DNA of 47,142 nt from Streptococcus entericus DSM 14446 (GCF_000380025.1 NZ_KB904161.1:202-47343), one strand, 5' to 3'. Positions 37,730-46,977 are shown, numbered from the stretch's first letter. The notes: generated from the letters alone by a model not told the origin. Numbers and translations are program-made.

Positions 37730-38326
37730 GTAGAATTCAACGATAAGGGCTTCGTTAATTTCTGGGTGGATTTCATCACGCTCTGGCAAGCGAGTGAGTG
37801 AACCTTCTAATTTTTCAGCGTCGAATGACACGAAAGCTGGGCGTCCAAGAGTTGCTTCAACAGCTTCAAGGATTGCTGGTACTTTCAATGATTTTTCACG
37901 AACTGAAATCACTTGACCTACTTCAACACGGTAAGATGGGATATCTACGCGTTTACCGTCAACAAGAATATGACCGTGGTTAACAAACTGACGCGCTTGA
38001 CGGCGAGTTGTTGCCAAACCAAGACGATAAACGACGTTGTCTAAACGACGCTCAAGCAAAAGCATAAAGTTGAAACCAAGCGTACCTTGTTTAATTTTAG
38101 TCGCTTGTACGAAAAGGTTACGGAATTGTTTTTCACCCATACCAAAAGTGAAACGCAATTTTTGCTTTTCAGCCAACTGCAAACCGTATTCTGACAATTT
38201 AGAACGGTTGTTTGGTCCGTGTTGTCCTGGGACGTAGTTACGGCGAGCAAGCTCTTTACCTGTACCTGTAAGTGAAAGACCCAAACGACGAGCTTGTTTC
38301 CAAGATGGTCCTGTATAACGTGACAT
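37715..38326 (-). CDS. rpsD: Ribosomal protein uS4
   Basis: 203 residues starting [20 protein letters not shown], with the S4 domain ([20 protein letters not shown] and [20 protein letters not shown]) and the end [13 protein letters not shown] lies before this start; the longer frame to 38413 is in the leader. S4 is a primary 16S rRNA-binding assembly protein. The gene end is the integration site of the island pair, and the protein is unchanged at its C-terminus. Confidence 0.97.
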   Translation of the reverse strand: MSRYTGPSWKQARRLGLSLTGTGKELARRNYVPGQHGPNNRSKLSEYGLQLAEKQKLRFTFGMGEKQFRNLFVQATKIKQGTLGFNFMLLLERRLDNVVYRLGLATTRRQARQFVNHGHILVDGKRVDIPSYRVEVGQVISVREKSLKVPAILEAVEATLGRPAFVSFDAEKLEGSLTRLPERDEIHPEINEALIVEFYNKML

Positions 38327-38512
38327 AGCAATGTCCTCCATAAAATAAATTTCTATGGAAATAACGATATAGACAAACCTAATTCGTGCAGCTTGCCTTC
38401 GCCCAAACAGCAAAGGTTACTGGTATTTCAGACAAGCTGTTGACGAGCTTTATTTTGTCCTGCTGTTATTTCACACAAAGGATATTATATCACAAAAATA
38501 TAGCCTTGACAA
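38327..38512 (-). promoter_or_regulatory. rpsD promoter and long 5' leader
   Basis: The promoter TTGTCA (38512-38507), 17 bases, TATAAT (38489-38484) is followed by an approximately 150-nt leader containing CAGCAGGAC/GTTGACGAG-type short pairings. In Firmicutes the S4 protein represses its own gene through an rpsD leader, so a structured autoregulatory leader is likely here; I did not identify the pseudoknot. Confidence 0.65.
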
Positions 38513-38559
38513 GCACTTTCACTGTTTTTTATCATTCGCCATCCTCTACAAAATATCTA

Positions 38560-38935
38560 CTTACAAGCACCTACCAGAAACCGAGCACAGACAAATGCGA
38601 GCATCCAGCTCAAAACATATGATACCCACAGTGACCTTAAACCTGATATTGTCTATTTCTCTGAACTCTTGTCCGAAAGGCACCCTGCCAAGCTGGCTAT
38701 CGCCTAAAATTCAGAGAAAGAAAAGACCAACGATTGAAAAAACTGGCTAAACGGACAGATGAAGAGCCGATCAGACCGGACTCCTACCAAGGGCTTGCGA
38801 CTTTCTGGAAATGCCTGAGAAAATGGGCTAGGAAGAAGTTGAAAGGGAGCTGGTGCAGATGGATGACCTCACTAAAGCGTAGTTTGATGATTCCTCTTCA
38901 TATACCATTACAATGCTTCTGAGCACATCGTTGGA
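38560..38935 (+). pseudogene. Possible decayed gene between rpsD and lpdA
   Basis: Fragments in different plus-strand frames look coding, for example KTYDTHSDLKPDIVYFSELL, and then MPEKMG, a TAG stop, EEVERELVQMDDLTKA. Frame shifts and stops separate them. No intact gene is present. I cannot name the family. Confidence 0.3.
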
Positions 38936-38957
38936 TTCTTACTTTTTACAACGCACA

Positions 38958-38986
38958 AAACCCTCGTTTGACAACAACGAGGGTTT
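38958..38986 (-). terminator. Terminator of the pyruvate dehydrogenase operon
   Basis: A perfect 11-bp stem AAACCCTCGTT/AACGAGGGTTT, followed on the minus strand by TTTTG. It lies about 85 bases beyond the lpdA stop. Confidence 0.8.
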
Positions 38987-39071
38987 CGTTCTAGTTTGAG
39001 ATTGAGCAAGCTGCCCATAAGTAGAGCTTTCTCAGCTTGTCCCTTGCTTTGGCAAGATAACAGAGTTAAGC

Positions 39072-40832
39072 TTACTTACGTTTTGGTGGGTTGTGGATCG
39101 CTACACCAAGTACATCAAGGAAGGCTTCGTACATCACTTCAGAGAAGGTTGGGTGACCGTGGATAGATGCTGCCACATCGTCGATGGTCAATTCGGCTTC
39201 CATGATGGTCGCTGCTTCGTTGATCATATCCGCAGCGATCGGACCGATGATGTGAACACCAAGGATTTCATGGTATTTCTTCTCAGCGATAACCTTCACA
39301 AAGCCGTGAGCTTCGCTAGAGGCGATGGCACGACCATTACCAGTAAAGCTGTTGCGACCGATGATGATGTTGTCTTTACCATATTTCTCGATGGCTTGCT
39401 CTTCGGTCAAACCAACCATGGCGATTTCTGGGTGTGTGTAAACAGCTGCTGGTGTGAAGTCCAGTTTTGCTTTGTGGTGGTTGCCTTGCATGGCGTTTTC
39501 AGCAGCCACTTCACCCATGCGGTAAGCCGCGTGAGCGAGCATCTTGGTACCGTTAACGTCACCAGGAGCGTAGATACCTGGGATAGAGGTTTCTTGGTAG
39601 GCATTAACCTTAATACGACCGCGGTCCATTTCAAGATTGAGGTTTTCAAGTCCAGCCATCTGTGGCACACGTCCGATAGAGAGAAGGGCTTTTTCAGCGA
39701 CGACTTCTTCACCGTTGTTGAGTTTGATGGTCAACTGGTTGTTGGCTTCAACAATTTCAGAAACACCGACAGATGTCAAGAACTTCATGCCTTTCTTAGA
39801 AAGGACTTTTTGCAGCTCAAGAGAGATTTCACGGTCCATACCTGGGATGATACGGTCTGCCATCTCGATAACGGTCACTTCGACACCGTACGATGCCCAT
39901 ACCAGACCAAGCTCAACACCGACAACGCCACCGCCCATAACAGCGAGTGATTTCGGCATTTCACGCAGGTCAAGGATGTCATCAGAGGTCAACACCAACT
40001 TAGAATCAATCCCTGGAATGTTGATGCGAGACACTTTTGAACCTGTCGCCAAGATGATAGAGCGACCTTTGATGGTTTCTGAACCGATGGTTACGGTCTT
40101 ATCAGGGTTGACTTGACCAAGACCATTGAAGATGGTGACCTTGTTGGCTTTCAAGAGACCTTGAACACCACCAGTGAGGGTTTTAACAACTGTGTTCTTG
40201 AAGTCAACGGTTTTATCCATGTCAATGGTGTAGTTGGTTGACGCCAAATTGATGCCACGACCAGCTGCGATTTTCAAACCGTCAAGAATTTCAGCATTTT
40301 TGAGGTAAGTCTTAGTTGGGATACAGCCGACGTTCAAGCAGGTACCACCAAATTCAGACTTCTCAACGATGGCGATTTTACCACCGAGTTGGGCACCACG
40401 GATAGCTGCGTAGTAACCAGCAGGACCACCACCGACTACGATGATGTCGTACTCATCAGCTGCCAATTCTGCTTTTGGCGCTTGTGCCGCTTGAGCTGGA
40501 GCTGCTGGCACTTCCAGACCTGCTGCCTTGAGGTCAGCTTCTGCTTTAGCCACATCAGCTGCAGCTGGAGCGGCACCTTCTGCAACCACTTCACCTTCAG
40601 CGCCGATATAGGCAATCACTTCTGTAACAGGGACCACTTCACCGTTGCCGCGAACGATTTTCAAAAGAACACCTGAATCTTCAGCCTCTAGTTCCATATT
40701 GGTCTTGTCAGACATGATTTCAAGAAGGACATCGCCTTCGTTGACGACATCACCGACTTGTTTTTTCCACTCGATGATTTCGCCTTCTTGCATGTCCACA
40801 CCGAGTTTTGGCATAATGACTTCTACTGCCAT
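39072..40832 (-). CDS. lpdA: Dihydrolipoamide dehydrogenase (E3) with N-terminal lipoyl domain
   Basis: 586 residues. Residues 1-78 are a lipoyl domain (lysine in EIMSDKTNMELEA) followed by an Ala/Pro-rich linker. The flavoprotein part has IIVVGGGPAGYYAAI (FAD), the redox pair in GGTCLNVGCIPTK, AVMGGGVVGVELG (NAD), YAPGDVNG and the interface motif HGHPTFSEVMYEAF. It re-oxidises lipoamide in the pyruvate dehydrogenase complex. I chose the Met at 40832 (MAVEVIMPKLGVDMQEGEII) with AAGGAG upstream. The lipoyl domain is almost identical to that of E2. Last gene of the operon. Confidence 0.95.
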   Translation of the reverse strand: MAVEVIMPKLGVDMQEGEIIEWKKQVGDVVNEGDVLLEIMSDKTNMELEAEDSGVLLKIVRGNGEVVPVTEVIAYIGAEGEVVAEGAAPAAADVAKAEADLKAAGLEVPAAPAQAAQAPKAELAADEYDIIVVGGGPAGYYAAIRGAQLGGKIAIVEKSEFGGTCLNVGCIPTKTYLKNAEILDGLKIAAGRGINLASTNYTIDMDKTVDFKNTVVKTLTGGVQGLLKANKVTIFNGLGQVNPDKTVTIGSETIKGRSIILATGSKVSRINIPGIDSKLVLTSDDILDLREMPKSLAVMGGGVVGVELGLVWASYGVEVTVIEMADRIIPGMDREISLELQKVLSKKGMKFLTSVGVSEIVEANNQLTIKLNNGEEVVAEKALLSIGRVPQMAGLENLNLEMDRGRIKVNAYQETSIPGIYAPGDVNGTKMLAHAAYRMGEVAAENAMQGNHHKAKLDFTPAAVYTHPEIAMVGLTEEQAIEKYGKDNIIIGRNSFTGNGRAIASSEAHGFVKVIAEKKYHEILGVHIIGPIAADMINEAATIMEAELTIDDVAASIHGHPTFSEVMYEAFLDVLGVAIHNPPKRK

Positions 40833-40844
40833 GATTTTCTCCTT

Positions 40845-41030
40845 AATTAATTTTTTTACAAGAGGCGACAAAGTCGCCCCAAACCAGTTGCTTTCCGCCG
40901 TAGTGAAAGTCACCAAATATAAGTATTTGGTGACGAGGGGTTGACGAGACCGAGGCTCGTCAAAAAGGAATGGAACACCGCAGGTGATCGCTTCCGCCCC
41001 GCACTACTAAAGGAAAGCAAGAAAAAGAAT
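40845..41030. repeat. Multi-hairpin element between pdhC and lpdA
   Basis: Successive hairpins: GGCGACAAAGTCGCC (40863), ACCAAATA/TATTTGGT (40911-40930), GACGAG/CTCGTC around ACCGAGG (40943), then GGAATGGA...TCGCTTCCGCCCC at 40967-41000. The last two units match, in opposite orientation, the element at 43697-43755, with paired-base changes. Confidence 0.65.
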
Positions 41031-41034
41031 ACAA

Positions 41035-42444
41035 TTAAATCAACAACTCTAATGGGTTCTCAAGTAAGTTCTTGAGGTCCACCATGAACTTGGCACCGTT
41101 CATACCATCTACGATACGGTGGTCGATGGTCAAGCACAGTCCCATGATTGGGCGGATTTTCACTTCACCATCCACGACAACTGGGGTTTGTACTGTTGCT
41201 GCCACACCCAAAATCGCTGAGTTTGGCTGGTTGATGATTGGGTTGAAGGATTTCGTTCCAAACATCCCCAAGTTGGTGATGGAGAAGGTTGAACCTGACA
41301 TTTCGTTAGACTTGAGCTTGCCAGATTGGGCTTTCTTGATGACGTCCTTAGACGCTACCACAAAGTCAGACAAACTCATCTTGTCTGCACCGTGAACAAC
41401 TGGTACGACTAGACCAGCGTCCAGACCAACGGCGATACCGAGGTTGACAAAGCGGTGGAGTTCAATCTCTTCAGCATTGTTGATGAGAGAAGCATTGAGG
41501 TACTCATGTTCTGGTTTCATGAGGGTACGTACGACTGCCAGACCAATCAAGTCGGTAAAGGTCACTTTGAGACCTGTCTTGTTCATGATTGGCTCAAGGA
41601 CTTGCTTACGAAGTGCCATGAGGTTGGTCATGTCAATGTCGTAGTTAAGCGTAAAGGTTGGTGCTGTCAGGTAAGAGTTGACCATACCTTTTGAAATCGC
41701 CTTACGCATGGCAGACATCTTGATGACTTCAACGCCTTCCGGCAATTCCTTGGCTGGTTTTTCTTCCTTAGCAGGCGCTGCTGCGGCTGGTGCTTGCGCT
41801 TGTGCTGGAGCAATAGCTGCCAGAACGTCCTCTTTGGTGATCTTGCCACCAACACCTGTTCCTGTCAAGCTAGCCAAATCAACACCTTCGCCTGCAGCGA
41901 TACGGCGTGCCAATGGTGTCGCTTTAGGAGCTGCACCTTTGAAGGCCTCAACGTCGTCCTTGTGGACACGACCGTTGGCACCTGTTCCTGGAACAAGGTC
42001 AAGGTCAATACCCAAATCACGAGCCGCCTTACGAGCCGCTGGTGTCGCACGGACTTTTTCACCCGCTGGGCGTTTAAATGCAGGTGCTGGTTGTTCAGCT
42101 TTAGCAGGTACAGCAGCTTCTGGCTCTTCTGTTGCCACAACTGGTGCACCACTGATAGACGGTGACGCTTCTGCAACAACCTCACCAGACGTCTCAACCG
42201 TTTCGCCTGCTTCACCGAGGTAACCGATGATTTCAGTGACTGGCACAACCTCACCGTCACCACGAACGATTTTAATCAGGACACCAGAATCTTCTGCTTC
42301 CAGCTCCATATTTGTCTTGTCTGACATGATTTCGAGGAGAACGTCGCCCTCTTTGACAACGTCGCCCTCTTTCTTTTTCCACTCGATGATTTCGCCTTCT
42401 TGCATGTCCACACCGAGTTTAGGCATAATAATTTCGATTGCCAT
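41035..42444 (-). CDS. pdhC: Dihydrolipoamide acetyltransferase (E2) of pyruvate dehydrogenase
   Basis: 469 residues. The lipoyl domain is at 1-77 (lysine in SDKTNME). Two peripheral-subunit-binding-type segments lie near 130-165 (RATPAARKAARDLGIDLDLV) and 175-210 (ATPLARRIAAGEGVDLASLT). The catalytic CAT domain is at about 240-469, with SNEMSGSTFSITNLGMFG and the His-containing LCLTIDHRIVDGMNGAKFM. It moves the acetyl group from lipoamide to CoA and forms the core of the complex. Ala/Pro linkers connect the domains. The ATG at 42444 is preceded by AAAGGAACC. Confidence 0.95.
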   Translation of the reverse strand: MAIEIIMPKLGVDMQEGEIIEWKKKEGDVVKEGDVLLEIMSDKTNMELEAEDSGVLIKIVRGDGEVVPVTEIIGYLGEAGETVETSGEVVAEASPSISGAPVVATEEPEAAVPAKAEQPAPAFKRPAGEKVRATPAARKAARDLGIDLDLVPGTGANGRVHKDDVEAFKGAAPKATPLARRIAAGEGVDLASLTGTGVGGKITKEDVLAAIAPAQAQAPAAAAPAKEEKPAKELPEGVEVIKMSAMRKAISKGMVNSYLTAPTFTLNYDIDMTNLMALRKQVLEPIMNKTGLKVTFTDLIGLAVVRTLMKPEHEYLNASLINNAEEIELHRFVNLGIAVGLDAGLVVPVVHGADKMSLSDFVVASKDVIKKAQSGKLKSNEMSGSTFSITNLGMFGTKSFNPIINQPNSAILGVAATVQTPVVVDGEVKIRPIMGLCLTIDHRIVDGMNGAKFMVDLKNLLENPLELLI

Positions 42445-42621
42445 GGGGGTTCCTTTCTTTGTGTTCTTTTTTTTGGTTAATGGCAGAGCTAGTCAGTTAC
42501 TACTGACTAGCAGCCAGACACCTTCAGATAAGCTCAGTCTCGTCAAGCAGTCATAGACACCACTGATAGTCGTAAAAGATCACTTAACGAAGAACAAGCA
42601 AAACTAAAAGAGTCTGAGCGA
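42445..42621. other. pdhB-pdhC intergenic hairpin
   Basis: GCTAGTCAGT (42488-42497) and ACTGACTAGC (42502-42511) form a perfect 10-bp stem with a four-base loop. No gene or further terminator T-run is seen; this is within the operon. Confidence 0.6.
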
Positions 42622-43617
42622 TTAGCCCTTGTTAACAGACTTGTAGATAGCAGCCTTAATCTTCTCAACAGTTGGAAGCATGGCTTGCTCAAGAACACGA
42701 GCATAAGGAACTGGCACATCTTCTGACGCCAAACGGATGATTGGCGCATCAAGGTAGTCAAAGGCGTCGCTTTCAACAACCATAGAAGCAATTTCACCGA
42801 TGAATCCACCTGTTTTATAGGCATCGTTAACGAGAATCAAGCGACCTGTTTTCTTAACAGAGTTAAAGATCATTTCTTTGTCCAATGGAATCAGGGTACG
42901 TGGGTCAACCACTTCTACGCTGATGCCTTCTGCTGCCACTTCGTCAGCAGCTTGGATAACGCGCTCAAGCATACGACCGTAAGACACGATAGTCACGTCA
43001 GTACCTTCACGTTTGATATCACCTTTACCAAGTGGAATGTAGAAATCTGGATCTTGGTTAACTTCTTCTTTTTTACCGTAAAGGGCTTTTGGCTCCATGA
43101 AGATAACGATGTTGTTATCGCGGATAGATGATTTCAAAAGACCTTTAGCTTCGTTAGCCGTACCAGGGGCAACCACTTTGATTCCTGGAATATGTGTCAA
43201 CCACGCTTCAAGTGACTGGGAGTGCTGCGCTGCAGAACCGATACCTGATCCTGATGCGACACGGTAAGTGACAGGGGTAATGAGGCCACCACCGAACATG
43301 TAGTTGTTTTTTGCACCGTTGTTCACAATCGCATCAAGGGCAATGGTGATGAAGTCCATGAAGGTCAAGTCAATGATTGGACGTAGACCAGTGATTGCTG
43401 CACCAACCGCTGCACCAGCGATTGCCGCTTCTGAGATAGGCGTGTCGCGAACGCGTTTTTCGCCAAATTCAGCTAACATGCCGACAGAGGTACCGAAGTC
43501 ACCACCGTAGACACCAACGTCTTCACCCATCAGGAAGACATTTTCGTCTTTACGCATTTCTTCGCTCATGGCAAGGTTAATCGCCTCACGCAGAGCCATC
43601 AATTTTGTTTCAGCCAT
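42622..43617 (-). CDS. pdhB: Pyruvate dehydrogenase E1 beta subunit
   Basis: 331 residues. The pyrimidine-binding domain (MGEDVGVYGGDFGTSVGMLA, DLTFMDFITIALDAIVN) is followed by the transketolase C-terminal domain (EVVDPRTLIPLDKEMIFNSV and ASEDVPVPYARVLEQAMLP). With E1 alpha it decarboxylates pyruvate on thiamine diphosphate in the cytosol. A good ribosome site, GGAGAAACACACAAA, precedes it. Separated from pdhA by an unusual 590-base gap. Confidence 0.95.
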   Translation of the reverse strand: MAETKLMALREAINLAMSEEMRKDENVFLMGEDVGVYGGDFGTSVGMLAEFGEKRVRDTPISEAAIAGAAVGAAITGLRPIIDLTFMDFITIALDAIVNNGAKNNYMFGGGLITPVTYRVASGSGIGSAAQHSQSLEAWLTHIPGIKVVAPGTANEAKGLLKSSIRDNNIVIFMEPKALYGKKEEVNQDPDFYIPLGKGDIKREGTDVTIVSYGRMLERVIQAADEVAAEGISVEVVDPRTLIPLDKEMIFNSVKKTGRLILVNDAYKTGGFIGEIASMVVESDAFDYLDAPIIRLASEDVPVPYARVLEQAMLPTVEKIKAAIYKSVNKG

Positions 43618-44206
43618 TTTGTGTGTTTCTCCTGTGTTGTTTATGAAAAGATTTTTTCCAATGATTGTTTTCTTTTTGATAGATTCTTAGGTGGCAGGGG
43701 CGGAAGCGACTGCCTACGGCATTCCATTCCTAAGTTTTGAGCCTAAGGTCTCAAAACTTTCCTTGTGGCATCAGCTTAAAATCTAATGCCACCTTTGCCA
43801 CAGCGAATCTATCGTTTAATTGCTCGCTTCGCTCGCTGATTTGTCCAGCAAGCATCGGCTCTTTTTAGCCTACGACACGGGGTTATCGCTGTCGATAACA
43901 CAGCGATAAGGTAGTTAGTAAGGTCAGTAGGCAGACCGCCATAGCGGCTGCCGAAACATTCAGATTTCAGTCTGAATATCCTACAACCACGCAGTAGACA
44001 GCTGGCTCTGCCTTTGCTAAACGCTCGGCAATCCCCTAGCTGTCCTTGCGGGGGTCTCGCAACGGAGTGACAAAGTCACTCCTGCTCGGCCGCCTACCAA
44101 CTGAACACGGGCTAAAATCCTAGTGAAAAAGATAAACTTCCTTGTGTCTTAAAGACACGGCGTCAGTTTCCTATTTTCATACGGATTTTTTAACGCCCTT
44201 TGTATC
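43618..44206. repeat. 590-base palindrome-rich gap between pdhA and pdhB
   Basis: No gene. There are many short palindromes: CGGAAGCGA..TTCC (43701-43730), GTTTTGAG/CTCAAAAC (43734-43757), GTGGCAT/ATGCCAC (about 43767-43792), TTATCGCTG/CAGCGATAA (about 43882-43908), ATTCAGA/TCTGAAT (about 43960-43978), GGAGTGACAAAGTCACTCC (44064-44082), GTGTCTT/AAGACAC (about 44143-44158). The first two are shared with 40943-41000. It interrupts an operon that is compact in many relatives. Confidence 0.6.
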
Positions 44207-45175
44207 TTAGTCTACCCAAACATCCTCAAAGGCTACTGAGAGTTCTGGGTCTGGACTGTTTACGGCAAATTCGTAAGCATCGTCGACTTCTTTGACCACT
44301 TGAGCATCGATGGCATCAAGCTCCTCGTGCGTTGCAATACCTTCTTTGGTCAAGTAGTCGCGGTACTTGATCATTGGGTCTTTTTTCTTCCACTCTTCAA
44401 CTTCTTCTTTGGTACGGTAAACACCGGCATCCGCTGTTGAGTGCCCGAACCAACGGTAAGAAATCACTTCAACGATAGCTGGTCCGTTTCCACCACGCAC
44501 ATGCTCAACGGCTTTGCCCATTGTTTCGTAAACTGCCAACACATCGTTTCCGTCTTCTACGTAGAAGCCTGGGATCCCGTAAGCTTCCGCACGTGTGTAA
44601 AGGTGAGGCGTGTTTGTCGCTTTTTTGATATCCATAGAGATACCATAGCCGTTGTTGATGATGAAGAAAATCACAGGGAGTTTCCATGTTGCTGCCATGT
44701 TCACAGACTCGTGGAATGACCCTTCGTTGGTCGCACCGTCACCTGAGAAAGCAACAGCGATGTTGTTGGTGCCTTTATACTGTTGGGTAAGAGCTGCACC
44801 GACAGCCATGGCATAACCACCACCAACAATACCGTTAGTGCCGTAGTTGCCACGTTTGAAGTCTGCCAAGTGCATAGAGCCACCACGGCCTTTAGATACA
44901 CCTGTCACTTTACCAGCAAGCTCAGCCATCATGGCATTCAAGTCCATATCTTGCGCGATAGACTGACCGTGACCACGGTGGTTTGAGAAGAAGCAATCAT
45001 CATAAGTCAAATGTTGTACTGCACCAACGTTGGCAGCTTCTTCACCAACTGAGAAGTGGGTCATCCCTTGAACAAAGCCACGACGAACCAGTTTGTTAAT
45101 CCGCATATCGAATTCACGAATGCGCTGCATTTTTAGATACATTTCCAAATGTGTCTCTTTTGAGAGTGTTACCAT
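44207..45175 (-). CDS. pdhA: Pyruvate dehydrogenase E1 alpha subunit
   Basis: 322 residues. Thiamine diphosphate site: VAFSGDGATNEGSFHESVNM then NNGYG; upstream SVGEEAANVGAVQHLTYDDC and the GRGGSMHLADFKRGNYGTNG region; end DPELSVAFEDVWVD. I place the start at the ATG at 45175 (MVTLSKETHLEMYLKMQRIR) with GGAGG five bases upstream; a TTG four codons earlier is the alternative. First gene of the operon; a promoter should lie in 45190-45300 but no strong pair is seen. Confidence 0.95.
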   Translation of the reverse strand: MVTLSKETHLEMYLKMQRIREFDMRINKLVRRGFVQGMTHFSVGEEAANVGAVQHLTYDDCFFSNHRGHGQSIAQDMDLNAMMAELAGKVTGVSKGRGGSMHLADFKRGNYGTNGIVGGGYAMAVGAALTQQYKGTNNIAVAFSGDGATNEGSFHESVNMAATWKLPVIFFIINNGYGISMDIKKATNTPHLYTRAEAYGIPGFYVEDGNDVLAVYETMGKAVEHVRGGNGPAIVEVISYRWFGHSTADAGVYRTKEEVEEWKKKDPMIKYRDYLTKEGIATHEELDAIDAQVVKEVDDAYEFAVNSPDPELSVAFEDVWVD

Positions 45176-45307
45176 TTCGGCCTCCAAATTTTTTAGATTA
45201 CCTTATTATTTTATCGGAAAAATTCACAAAGTGCAAGAATTTCAACCGCTTTCGCAACTGTTATAGGTCAGTTTTAGTTTTTAATAAGCTGTTTTTTTCA
45301 CAAAGTA

Positions 45308-45337
45308 AAAATCCTGCTCAATAAAGAACAAGATTTT
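45308..45337 (-). terminator. Terminator after the FMN reductase gene
   Basis: AAAATCTTGTTC/GAGCAGGATTTT (minus strand) with a T-run, eight bases past the stop. Confidence 0.75.
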
Positions 45338-45344
45338 CGTATAC

Positions 45345-45896
45345 CTAGTTAATGGCAGCTAAAACAGTATCTGCTTGAGCAGAAAGTTTCGCAATCGTTT
45401 CTTCAGAAACGGTCAACTCACCTGTTGCCCAAGCTTCTGGGTTAACCAAAGCGCCAGTGAACTCACCAACAGGTTGGGTACGGATGAAGGTCAAGAGTTG
45501 TTGGAACTCTGGGAAGAGGTGGTCGTGACCTGCGTTAGCCACTGATGACACAGTTGTTACTTTTGAATCAATCGCTGATGGACCACGAGTTTCTGACAAA
45601 TCAAGAGCACGGCTGAGCCAGTCAGTCAAGTTTTTCAAGACACCTGGGATAGAGAAGTTGTAGATTGGTGAGAAGAACCATACCGCATCAGCAGCAAGCA
45701 CCGCATCACGCACAGCTTGTACCGCAGGAAGCGTTGGGACTTCCAATTCTTGGTTAAAGAGTGGCACTTGGCTGTAGTCCAAGTAAGTCACTGTTGCACC
45801 TTTCTCAGCTAAAACCTTCTCAGCAGCTTGAGCCAACTGGTGGTTAAATGAACCTTGACGCAATGACCCTACGATAAACAAAATATTTTTTGACAT
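45345..45896 (-). CDS. NAD(P)H-dependent FMN reductase-family flavoprotein
   Basis: About 183 residues from MSKNILFIVGSLRQGSFNHQ. FMN phosphate loop is GSLRQGSFN; the central motif is WFFSPIYNFSIPGVLKNLTD, as in chromate/azo-type flavodoxin-like reductases. Two starts are possible: the Met at 45896 with GGAGGAAACAG, or one at 45950 (MSIITSIKSLFSKKEETV plus this) with AAGGAGATAGC. Family members usually begin at the first. It is next to and divergent in role from the MarR gene that likely controls it. Confidence 0.88.
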   Translation of the reverse strand: MSKNILFIVGSLRQGSFNHQLAQAAEKVLAEKGATVTYLDYSQVPLFNQELEVPTLPAVQAVRDAVLAADAVWFFSPIYNFSIPGVLKNLTDWLSRALDLSETRGPSAIDSKVTTVSSVANAGHDHLFPEFQQLLTFIRTQPVGEFTGALVNPEAWATGELTVSEETIAKLSAQADTVLAAIN

Positions 45897-46033
45897 AACT
45901 GTTTCCTCCTTCTTTGAAAACAACGATTTGATTGAAGTAATGATAGACATGCTATCTCCTTAAAATAGATTTATAGCAAATATTACTATGTAGTGATTAT
46001 ACAACAGCTAAAAAAATTTGTAAAGTCTTTTGC

Positions 46034-46456
46034 TTACAAATTTTTGAATTTTTTAAGCAGGGTAATCAACTGCTCCTGTTCATCATCAGTCAGAACAGAC
46101 ATGGCCTCTTCGACCTTGGTTAAATGCTCTGGCAGGACTCGCTCGATTAACGCACGACCCGCTTCAGTCAAACCAACGAGCTTAGCACGTTTATCCTCAG
46201 GACAAGTTTTTGTCCACACCCAGCCATTTTTTTCCATATTTTTAATGACCACGGTCATGTTACCAGAAGTTGCTAGCAAGCCTGATAAAATCTGCCCAAC
46301 CTTTTGCTCACCCTTGCTATAGAGATAGTCCAGAACCCCAAACTGGGTATGGGTGATGCCATACTCGCGTAGGTTCGGCACAACATAATTATCGATCGTC
46401 AACTGTGCCTTTCGAAAGACAATATTAGCTTTCTGGGCTAGTCTTTTCTCATTCAT
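46034..46456 (-). CDS. MarR-family transcription regulator
   Basis: 140 residues. Winged-helix core: THTQFGVLDYLYSKGEQKVG, GNMTVVIKNMEKNGWVWTKT then CPEDKRAKLVGLTEAGRALI. The C-terminal helix EEAMSVLTDDEQEQLITLLK is the dimer interface. It is upstream of and in the same direction as the FMN reductase, a common arrangement for regulation by quinones or oxidative stress. A palindrome of CGCTTAAACA/TGTTTGAGGCG type lies at 46590-46624, but it is rather far upstream to be the operator. Confidence 0.9.
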   Translation of the reverse strand: MNEKRLAQKANIVFRKAQLTIDNYVVPNLREYGITHTQFGVLDYLYSKGEQKVGQILSGLLATSGNMTVVIKNMEKNGWVWTKTCPEDKRAKLVGLTEAGRALIERVLPEHLTKVEEAMSVLTDDEQEQLITLLKKFKNL

Positions 46457-46840
46457 GATTTTTCCTCCATACGATATCCGCTATTTATCCTACTATATGA
46501 CCGATAATAAAGTCAAGATAGGAGACTAAAAAAAGAATGGAGCACAAACGATCATCTGGCATCACGCAACGCTGTTCATCACTCTACACATCGCTTAAAC
46601 AAGCTAAAATTAGCTGTTTGAGGCGACAAGTTGAGCAAGAAAACGTTCCCTTATAATATTGTACGGGCTGTTCAACCAATAACATGTATGGTCGAGCTAT
46701 CGTTCACTCGGTGTTCGTCCTGCTAAGGTTTAACAGCCTTAACGCACTCAACAGTGAGGCATTGCCTAATCGGATCTCAAAAACTACCTCTGAACTGGCA
46801 GTAAAGCTCAAGAATCGCTTCCCTATTTTAATGACAATCA
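46457..46840. other. Intergenic region upstream of the marR gene
   Basis: The MarR promoter region is near 46470-46500 (TATAGTAGG on the minus strand). A long inverted repeat lies at 46590-46624 (CGCTTAAACAAGCTA and TAGCTGTTTGAGGCG). No gene is recognised; an open plus-strand frame has no ribosome site. Confidence 0.45.
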
Positions 46841-46841
46841 T

Positions 46842-46864
46842 AACCACCCGTCAAACGGGTGGTT
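46842..46864. repeat. IS200-like right-end hairpin
   Basis: AACCACCCG and CGGGTGGTT pair around TCAAA. Such subterminal hairpins mark IS200/IS605-type ends. It lies about 115 bases beyond the stop of a transposase-like remnant on the minus strand. Confidence 0.5.
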
Positions 46865-46977
46865 TGAACAGGGGCTATAAGCCCATATCACCAGCCAGCG
46901 CCTATGCTGCTTTCTTTCACTTTGTTCAAGCCTCACTGCTTTTGACTCGTCACTCGCCTCTTAAAGAGGTGTTAGTA

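Noticed and set aside
39093..44986. Several long plus-strand open frames opposite the pyruvate dehydrogenase genes
   Set aside because: They mirror the codon use of highly expressed genes on the other strand and have no ribosome sites.
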